From contig JAWZXG010000031.1 of the NCBI GenBank assembly GCA_037178625.1, forward strand, positions 62,001-126,000: DNA of 64,000 bases, given 5' to 3'. How positions within the stretch are numbered: the stretch's first letter is position 1; every line of letters begins with the position of its first letter. The notes under the pieces are model-generated. The model made no database searches. It had not been told where the DNA came from and worked only from the letters and a program-made list of their open reading frames with translations. This document shows, one piece after another, positions 55,569 through 64,000 of this stretch. This DNA is from Skeletonema tropicum (Eukaryota; Bacillariophyta; Thalassiosirophyceae; Thalassiosirales; Thalassiosiraceae). Both the position numbers and the translations under genes were made by a program.

Positions 55569-58368
55569 TCAGCTGTTACCTTGCCATCCCTCATATCGCT
55601 GTCTCATTATTTCATCTGTGTCAGAGCGATAAGATGACTTCAAATTTCGTACAAAATCGTCAACTACAACAGAACGACGTTCTAAAGAGCCGTCTGGGAC
55701 GTCATAAGGACTGATACGAATTGCACCGCATTGCACACATTTGGCTTCCGATCCTTCTCGATACTCAGGACAGACATCGCAACACTTGGTCGGCTTGTAC
55801 TTCCCATCTACTTTGATGTACGTGTTACATTTCGTAGACCCAAGACACGTCTTCCTGACCAGAGATCTAATATCTCTTGCACTTGCTCCTTCAGTCCTTT
55901 GGGCTAGACGCTGGAAGTCGGAGTCCTCAAGAGAATTGTTGCGCTTGCTCATTTCAAGCTTCAAAATACTCTTTCGAGTCTCTAAATCCGGCAACGGCAC
56001 ATATATCTTTGTTTCGAATCGATCTTGGACAGCACGATCCAAATCCCAGGGGTTGTTCGTCGCAGCCAAGACAGCAACATTATTGATATCATCTCCGATT
56101 CGATTGATCTCAGTCAAGATTGAGGTGAGAACTTTCTTGCCGTGCTCATCTGGATTGTTATCCCGGTTCGAGCAAATACAATCCAGCTCGTCAATAAAGA
56201 TGATTGAGTAATCCTGTTTGTGTGCCTCCTCGAAAAGAAGTGTCACTTTCTTCTCGGATTGCCCTGTCCACTTGGATCCGATATCTGATGCTTTGACCGA
56301 GAATAAGGTGCACTCAGCACGATTGGCCACAGCTTTGACGATGTGAGTTTTACCTGATTACGAGCAATTAATCAGTAATGAGCGTGCGAGAAAATGTAAG
56401 TAGAGATTAATGAAATGGTAATCTGAATGTTCACTCACCTGTTCCAGGAGGACCATATAGGAGAGCCAAGCCTGGCTGCTCAGAGTACTTCTTTGGAAGA
56501 ACAATTGCATCCAACAGAGCTCTTTTCACACTATCCATTCCTCCCACCGCAGCCATCGTCACGGTGTCCCTTTTTATGGTAGACTTTATCTCAGACCGCA
56601 ATGCTTCAACTTCTTCGTTATCTTTTTCCTGACCTCGTGTTAGTTCTTCGTTCACGGAAAGGCTGTTCACTGTCACTCCTTCTTTCTCCCTCGCTTTTGC
56701 AGCTGCCAATTTGGCTTTCATTTTCTTCAACTCATCATTCAAAGCAGCTTCCTTATTCTTAGCGAATTCGAGTTTCTCCGTTAACTTCTGCACATCAGAC
56801 TTTTCCTGACCTGAATTGCGTGCTTTTCTTTCTGGATTGCGGCGGTTGCTACCGAGCATGGATGATACCTTCAAATTTTCTAGCTCGGACTTCAGGTTGT
56901 CTAGTTGGACGTCCTTGGTCTTGATCTCTGCCACCAGTTCTTCCTTTTCCTGCTCATGACGACCAACAACTGCAGCATGCTCAGTTTTCATCCGCTCACG
57001 CTCCTTATTCCAGACCTCCAGGTCCTGCAATCTTTGCTCTTCAAGTGTTCTCCTCTCTCTTGTCACTCGGTCTAGCTGCGCCTGCAGATTAGCAGCAATG
57101 TCTTCCCGCTCAGTTGAATATGATCGAAATTCATTTGTATCGTTTTGCTCTATAGCCCCCTCCAGTGCTGTACTCTTTTCTTTAATCCGCTGAAAAGCTT
57201 CCTCCTCTGTCACAGATACCTCCTGATCCGTTTCAGGAGGAGCACTAACATGGCTGTCTTCTGACAGATTGATATCTTCTGAATTCTCTTCAGCGAGCGA
57301 CTTTTCCTCACCATCACCATCAACTGAAGTCTCTTGCTTATCCGATTCATCATGATTGTCCATCTCGGGTGAAAACGTATCTTGTTGGTTGGATCCGACC
57401 CAGTCATCATCACATTGTGCTTGTCCCACCTCGATCGCGTCGAACACATCTTGTTGTGATCTTGCTTGTTGTTCAACAATACCAGATGCCATCAAGTTGG
57501 CCACATCGACGTTGTCTGCATCCACCTCGCTTCCGTCAACACCGTTGCCGTTAGTGCTTCTTCCTGTCGGTTTCGTAGAACTTATATTTGCCTCATCGCC
57601 CTGATATTGTTCTGGTAACACATCACGTTCAACACCATGCGTCGATAATGCATCGTCTGCATTCCCCTCACAAGATATTTCTACTTGATTCCTGTCGTCA
57701 TCAAACTGTGCTTGATCTGTTGTGCCGGCTTCTTCTTTCTCCCGATCCTCTTCCTCATCCTCTAGTTCGTTGTCCTTTAACTCAGGGAAAGCCGCGTCTT
57801 CGTTATATTTCGGCTTCCTTCCTAATTTCGACAACCGGTCCGAGCGCCTAGTGGGCTCCGTTGCAACCTTTGCCTTCCGTTTCCGAGCAACAATCGGGGG
57901 TTGTTTCTTTGTCCCCTTAGTTATTCCCTTGGTCCCCTCCTCTTCGTTATCACTAATTTCTGCCACTGTTGTAGACACTCTATTTTTTTTATTGTCCCCT
58001 TCCTGAATAACTTGACATGGTAAATTTGCCGAATATGCCCCATGCCTCCAGCACACTCCTCTCCTTTTAAATTGGTTTGTACATCCATCAACGCTGCATA
58101 GTTTGCGCGTTGCCCCATGCCTAATGCACACTCCTCCTGTTTGAGCTTTTTTTGTGCATCCTTCAACGCTGCATATTTTCAACTTAGCTCCATGCCTCCT
58201 GCACACTCCTCCACTGACTGCTATGTTTGTGCATCCATCAGCTGTGCACTTTTTTCTAGTTCGTTTTTTCTTTGGTGGACCAATTTGACCATTAGCTGCT
58301 GCATCAACTTCTTTCCTCTTCCCGGCCGCCACCGGATTGTTTTTGACAGGTTTCGGCATGATGTTCAA
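55569..58368 (-). CDS. Array gene 5: zinc-finger, coiled-coil, Vps4-like AAA ATPase (mosaic)
   Basis: Exon 1 is 58368-56439 and exon 2 is 56353-55569, 904 residues. The three fingers differ in sequence from genes 1-4 (CTADGCTNIAVSGGVCRRHG; CSVEGCTKKAQTGGVCIRHG; CSVDGCTNQFKRRGVCWRHG), and the NLS region reads PPKKKRTRKK. The acidic linker near YNEDAAFPELKDNELEDEEE follows genes 2-4, while the stretch HVSAPPETDQEV and RIKEKSTALEGAIEQNDTNE follows gene 6. The exon 2 type is that of gene 3. The gene is therefore a patchwork of at least two parental types. The ATPase motifs are intact. Confidence 0.88.
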
Positions 58369-58432
58369 ATATTATTTTTGCTCCTCTGCCAAACTACCCG
58401 CCACTGCTCCCAAGCTTTCAATGATGATCTTT

Positions 58433-58946
58433 CTCAGTGCAGATGCGGTCTGTATTGGCCATCCTCAGCTATTGTTAGCCGACGACAAGAAGGATATATC
58501 GTAGGTAACACCCCCCCCCCGCCCGCCGTTCATTTGTGCGTTGGACGAATGCGCTACTTATGCGCTGCGTTTTGCTTTTTGCTGGAGCGAGGGCATTTGG
58601 CTTGAGCTTGGCTGCCGCTGCGACCTTCGCAAAAGATGCATGGAAATTATCTTCAAAGAAAGCATTATTTGAGCTGTTAATATTCCGATCAAATTCCTCT
58701 GCCTGCCTCTGCTCCGTCAGCTGCTCATATATGAATACAGAGGGATCGCTAGGTAATTCCACATATCGCTGTCTCATTATTTCATCTGTGTCAGAGCGAT
58801 AAGATGACTTCAACTTCAAATTTTGTTCAAAATCGTCAACTACAACAGAACGACGTTCCAAAGAGCGTCATGGCTTCTGATCCTTCTCGATACTCAGGTC
58901 AGACATCACAACGCATGGTCGGCTTGTACTTGCCGAAGCGAATCAA
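58433..58946 (-). pseudogene. AAA C-terminal relic in spacer upstream of array gene 5
   Basis: Same relic in spacer subtype 1, with the shorter C-tract that gives the GGGCYLRYI ending. Confidence 0.65.
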
Positions 58947-59491
58947 CTATGTTAACGCTCTGCCATCACCTGTCGAAGTAAAAGATCTCAAGGAGTTGTG
59001 GAGTGGAAGTAATTGATGGAAAGGAGGGAAAGTATTTGCTGTTCATTACATGCATAGTAGCTGTCTTTTGTAGAGAATAATAAGTATATATGTGTAGCAT
59101 CACCACGAGGAAGAACTTGAATCGCGACTCTCTCTCTCTCTCTCTAGATGCAAGACAGGATCATCAAAGATGGTGATACCGCGTTTGGTCATAAGGGGGG
59201 CGCAAAACCGCAAACTACAAGCAGGTTGCTCGGACAGCGCTGCATGTTCTTACATAGTTAGCCGCCACCAAAATCGTACGTACGATAAAATTTTGCTCGG
59301 AACGCACCTACTTTCACTTAACTCTAACTCTAAAAGAATAATTTTTACTCTTTTATGATAATTACCCTGCCTTTAAGCATTTGAGTTCTTAAGCGCCACT
59401 CAAACACCGTCCCTACAAGAGTTACCAAGTTCCCCACTAAGAAGCTTATCCTATTTGCAGAAGTTTCTGAACAAAGTCCTCTGCTCCGTCG

Positions 59492-62400
59492 TCAGCTGTT
59501 ACCTTGCCATCCCTCATATCGCTGTCTCATTATTTCATCTGTGTCAGAGCGATAAGATGACTTCAAATTTCGTACAAAATCGTCAACTAAAACAGAACGA
59601 CGTTCTAAAGAGCCGTCTGGGACGTCATAAGGACTGATACGAATTGCACCGCATTGCACACATTTGGCTTCCGATCCTTCTCGATAATCAGGACAGACAT
59701 CGCAACACTTGGTCGGCCTGTACTTCCCGTCTACTTTGATGTACGTGTTACATTTCGTAGACCCAAGACACGTCTTCCTGACAAGAGATCTAATATCTCT
59801 TGCACTTGCTCCTTCAGTCCTTTGGGCTAGACGATGGAAGTCGGTGTCCTCAAGAGTATTGTTGCGCTTGCTCATTTCAAGCTTCAGAATGCTCTTTCGA
59901 GTGTCTAAATCCGGCAACGGCACATATATCTTTGTTTCGAATCGATCTTGGACAGCACGATCCAAATCCCAGGGGTTGTTCGTCGCTGCCAAGACAGCAA
60001 CATTATTGATATCATCTCCGATTCGATTGATCTCAGTCAAGATCGAGGTAAGAACTTTCTTGCCATGCTCATCTGGATTGTTATCCCTGTTCGAGCAAAT
60101 ACAATCCAGCTCGTCAATAAAGATGATTGAGTAATCCTGTTTGTGTGCCTCCTCGAAAAGAAGTGTCACTTTCTTCTCGGATTGCCCTGTCCATTTGGAT
60201 CCGATATCAGATGCTTTGACCGAGAATAAGGTGCACTCAGCACGATTGGCCACAGCTTTGACGATGTGAGTTTTACCTGATTACGAGCAATTAATCAGTA
60301 ATGAGCGTGCGAGAAAATGTACGTAGAGATTAAGAATGAAATGGTAATCTGAATGTTCACTCACCTGTTCCAGGAGGACCATATAGGAGAGCCAAGCCTG
60401 GCTGCTCAGAGTACTTCTTTGGAAGAACAATTGCATCCAATAGAGCTCTTTTCACACTATCCATTCCTCCCACCGCAGCCATCGTCACGGTGTCCCTTTT
60501 TATGGTAGACATTATCTCAGACCGCAATGCTTCAACTTCTTCGTTATCTTTTTCCTGACCTCGTGTTAGTTCTTCGTTCACGGAAAGGCTGTTCACTGTC
60601 ACTCCTTCTTTCTCCCTCGCTTTTGCAGCTGCCAATTTGGCTTTCATTTTCTTCAACTCATCTTTCAAAGCAGCTTCCTTATTCTTAGCGCACTCGAGTT
60701 TCTCCGTTAACTTCTGCACATCAGACTTTTCCTGACCTGAATTGCGTGCTTTTCTTTCTGGATTGCGGCGGTTGCTACCGAGCATGGATGATACCTTCAA
60801 ATTTTCTAGCTCGGACTTCAGGTTGTCTAGTTGGATGTCCTTGGTCTTGATCTCTGCCACCAGTTCTTCCTTTTCCTGCTCATGACGACCAACAACTGCA
60901 GCATGCTCAGTTTTCATCCGCTCACGCTCCTTATTCCAGACCTCCAGGTCCTGCAATCTTTGCTCTTCAAGTGTTCTCCTCTCTCTTGTCACTCGGTCTA
61001 GCTGCGCCTGCAGATTAGCAGCAATGTCTTCCCGCTCAGTTGAATATGATCGAAATTCATTTGTATCGTTTTGCTCTATAGCCCCCTCCAGTGCTGTACT
61101 CTTTTCTTTAATCCGCTGAAAAGCTTCCTCCTCTGTCACAGATACCTCCTGATCCGTTTCAGGAGGAGCACTAACATGGCTGTCTTCTGACAGATTGATA
61201 TCTTCTGAATTCTCTTCAGCGAGCGACTTTTCCTCACCATCACCATCAACTGAAGTCTCTTGCTTATCCGATTCATCATGATTGTCCATCTCGGGTGAAA
61301 ACGTATCTTGTTGGTTGGATCCGACCCAGTCATCATCACATTGTGCTTGTCCCACCTCGATCGCGTCGAACACATCTTGTTGTGATCTTGCTTGTTTTTC
61401 AACAATTCCAGATGCCATCAAATTGGCCACATCGACGTTTTCTGCATCCACCTCGCTTCCGTCAACACCGTTGCCGTTAGTGCTTCTTCCTGTCGGTTTC
61501 GTAGAACTTACATTTGCCTCATCACCCTGATATTGTTGTGATAACACATCACGTTCAACACCATGCGTCGATAATGCATCGTCGGCATTCCCCTCACAAG
61601 ATATTTCTACCTGTTTCCTGTCGTCATCAAACTGTGCTTGATCTTTTGTGCCTGCTTCTTTTTCCTCCCAATCCTCTTCCTCATCCTCTAGTTCGTTGCC
61701 CCCGACCTCAGAAGCCGCGTCTTCATTGTATTTCGGTTTCCTTCCTAATTTCGACAACCGGTCCGAGCGCCTAGTGGGCGCCGTTGCATCTCTAACAACT
61801 TGCACCTTTGCCTTCCGTTTCCGAGCAACAATCGGGGATTGTTTCTTTGTCCCCTTAGTTATTCCCTTGGTCCCCTCCTCTTCGTTATCACTAACTTCTG
61901 CCACTGTAGTAGACAATCCATTTTTTTTATTGTCCCCTCCCTGAATAACATGACGTAGTAAACTTGCCAAATTTGCCCCATGCCTCTTACACACTCCTCC
62001 CTTGAAGACACGGCTTGAGCATCCTTCACTGATGCATCGTTTGCGCTCTCTTTTTGCCCCATGTCTTTGGCACACTCCTCCTTTTTGAGCATATTTTGTG
62101 CATCCTTCCCTGCTGCATCGTTTCACCTTCTTCTTTGCCCCATGCCTCCTGCACACTCCTCCATTTCGAGCTTGTTTTGAGCATCCCTCAAAGCTGCATC
62201 GTTTCCTTACTGCCCCATGTCTTTGGCACACTCCTCCTGTGATGGCGTGATTTGTGCATCCTTCAGCCGAGCATCGTTTGCGCTCTACTTTTGCCCCATG
62301 CCTGATACACACTCCTCCTGTTTGAGCATACTTTGAGCATCCATCAACGCTGCATCGTTTGACTTTTGCCCCATGCCTAATGCACACTCCACCTTTTCGA

Positions 62401-62624
62401 ACTTGATTTGTGCATCCTTCAGCGCTGCATCGTTTGACCTTTGCTCCATGGCTAACGCACACTCCTCCACTGACTGCTATGTTCGTGCATCCATCAGCCG
62501 AGCATTCGTATCTGTATCGTTTTTTCTTTGGTGGACCACTTTCTTTATTAGCTGCTGCATCAACTTCTTTCCTCTTCCCGGCCTCCACCGAATTGTTTTT
62601 GACACGTTTCGGCATGATGTTCAA
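59492..62624 (-). CDS. Array gene 6: zinc-finger, coiled-coil, Vps4-like AAA ATPase (seven fingers)
   Basis: Exon 1 is 62624-60365 and exon 2 is 60276-59492; the intron is 88 nt, three longer than in the other units. 1014 residues. Seven C-x4-C-x9-C-x2-H fingers are present, with more varied linkers (AKVERKRCSAEGC, AKKKVKRCSREGC, AKRERKRCISEGC) than in the other units, and the sixth and seventh look like independent, older finger duplications. One finger has VSHGA in place of VRHGA. The acidic linker has its own variant (ASEVGGNELEDEEEDWEEKE). Exon 2 is the DTRK/NNTLEDTDFHRL type, as in gene 2. This is the most divergent AAA member and may be close to the founder of the array. Confidence 0.88.
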
Positions 62625-62937
62625 ATTTTATTTTTGCTTCTCTGCCAAACTACCCGCCACTGCTCCCAAGCTTTCAATGATTATCTTTCTCAGCGCAGAT
62701 GCGGTCTGTATTGGCCATCCTCAGCTATTGCTAACCGACGACATGGATGGATATCGTAGGCAACCAATACACCCCCCGTTCATTGTGCGTTGGACGAATG
62801 CACTGATTTTTGCCGGAGGGCATTTGGCTTAACTTGGCTGCCGCTGCAACCTTCGCACAAGATGCATGGGAATTCTCTCAAGACGATGAGTTGTTAAGTA
62901 CCTAAGTACGCTTGTAATTACAATATGTACCCTGCCT

Positions 62938-63836
62938 TTAAGCATTTGAGCTGTTAATATTCCGATCAAATTCCTCTGCCTGCCTCTGCTCCGTCAGCTG
63001 CTCATATGAATACAGAGAGATCGCTCTAGAGCTACCTTGCCATTCCACATATCGCTGTCTCATTATTTCATCTGTGTCAGAGCGATAAGATGACTTCAAC
63101 TTCAAAATTTGTTCAAAATCGTCAACTACAACAGAACGACGTTCCAAAGAGCGTCATAAGGACTACGAATTGCACCGTATCGCTAACAGTGGGCTTCTGA
63201 TCCTTCTCGATACTCAGGACAGACATCGCAACGCGTGGTCGGCTTGTACTTACTTTCCGTCTACTTTGACATACGTGTTACATTTCGTAGATCCAAGACA
63301 CGTCTTCCTCTTGCACTTGTTCCTTTCGTCCTTTGGGCTAAACGCTGGAAGTCGGCGTCCTTGAGAGAATTGTTGCGCTTGCTCACTTCAAGCTTCAAAA
63401 TGCTCTTTTGAGTCTCAGATCTGGCAACGGCATATAAATCTTTGTTTCGAATCGATCTTTGACAGCACGATCCAAATCCCAAGGGTTGTTCGTCGCTGCC
63501 GAGACAGTAATGATATAACACCATCACCTCCCATTCGATTGATCTCAGTCAAGATCGAGGTAAGAACTTTCTTGCTGTGCTCGTCTACTACTATCCCGGT
63601 TCGAGCAAATACAATCCAGCTCGTCAATAAAGATGACTGAGTAATCCTTTTCACTTTCTTCTCGGATTGCCCTGTCCATTTGGATCTGATATCAGATGCT
63701 GCTTTAACCGAGAATAAGGTGCAATCAGCGCAATAAGGGTACAGCTTTATCGATAGAGAACTTTCTTGCCGTGGTGCTCATCTGGAATGTTTCATACGCT
63801 CCCGCTCCTTTTTCCAGACCTCTATTTCCAGCATGT
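62938..63836 (-). pseudogene. Array copy 7: decayed AAA gene at the right edge
   Basis: Minus-strand fragments run in order: EVWKKERERMK (coiled-coil codons) near 63800-63836, remnants of SVK-x-SDIRSKWTGQSEKK near 63700, HSKKVLTSILTEINRMGGD (63590-63520), QKSILKLEVSKRNNSLKDADFQRLAQR (63415-63330), and ERRSVVVDDFEQILKLKSSY with DEIMRQRYVEWQGSS (63147-63050). The reading frame is broken many times and the Walker B region is partly deleted. The stretch 62625-62937 between it and array gene 6 resembles the other spacers but has lost the C-tract. The relics in every other spacer look like partial copies of this one. Confidence 0.75.
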
Positions 63837-64000
63837 TATGCATCAAGGTATGATGTATCAAACTCTGCAAGATCAAAGGCAAGGAGCAAGTCTTTCGATT
63901 TTGATGGAAGGGAAAGTCATTACCGCTACGATATTTGCAAAAATGGTATTTTCGCGACGAACGTCAGCAGACTTCAAATTTTTGATTGGCTGTGAAAGAA

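Larger units (their letters stand above)
40595..63836 (-). repeat. Tandem array of six zinc-finger/coiled-coil (AAA) genes plus a decayed copy
   Basis: Start codons lie at 42589, 46510, 50440, 54444, 58368 and 62624, giving unit steps of 3921, 3930, 4004, 3924 and 4256 bp. All are on the minus strand. Neighbouring units are nearly identical over exon 1, intron, exon 2 and spacer. Each spacer carries a C-tract of about ten bases (for example 42731), whose length varies, and a CT microsatellite (43352) that also varies. Differences in finger number account for most of the step-size variation. Confidence 0.95.

Noticed and set aside
40595..63836. CRISPR-like or satellite interpretation of the repetitive region
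   Set aside because: The periodicity of 3.9-4.3 kb contains complete spliced genes, so it is a gene array.

Overview
The window is eukaryotic nuclear DNA. Genes are split by short introns (about 50-150 nt) with GTAAGT, GTGAGT or GTACAG-type donors and AG acceptors. The protein repertoire points to a diatom or related stramenopile: a multi-pass LRR surface protein with a proline/threonine-rich stalk, BspA-type LRR proteins, a two-finger MYND protein, an MsrB with a plastid-type leader, and repeats of the GGVC-x-RHGA zinc finger. The diatom call is an inference from these families; no rRNA or organelle marker is present.

Layout. 1-645 is the 3' part of an Mpv17/PMP22 gene. 920-6285 and 10648-15833 are two very large paralogous minus-strand genes of unknown function that share an intron position; copy A carries one frameshift. 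Between and after them lie transposon-rich stretches: a nested element pair at 7846-9218 and another at 16420-18475, both with an inner element flanked by GTAC. 21755-22840 is a retroelement-type zinc-knuckle ORF. 22958-25103 holds a broken and an intact BspA-like LRR gene. 25259-26601 is a MYND gene. 27255-31665 is a six-exon LRR membrane protein of about 1324 residues. 32278-33507 is an MsrB gene interrupted by a 389-bp duplication/insertion. 37411-39290 is an inverted-repeat-bounded segment carrying a decayed RecQ-like helicase.

40595-63836 is the dominant feature: a minus-strand tandem array of six genes in units of about 3.9-4.3 kb plus a decayed seventh copy at the right edge. Five of the six encode a nuclear-looking protein with N-terminal C-x4-C-x9-C-x2-H zinc fingers (3 to 7 copies), a basic and acidic linker, a coiled coil, and a Vps4-like AAA ATPase whose Walker A motif is split by an intron. 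The leftmost gene keeps the same N-terminal half but ends in a different coiled coil with no ATPase. Variant markers are shuffled between units, which suggests recent amplification with unequal exchange or gene conversion. The array is the best candidate for a previously undescribed system, and its function cannot be read from sequence alone.
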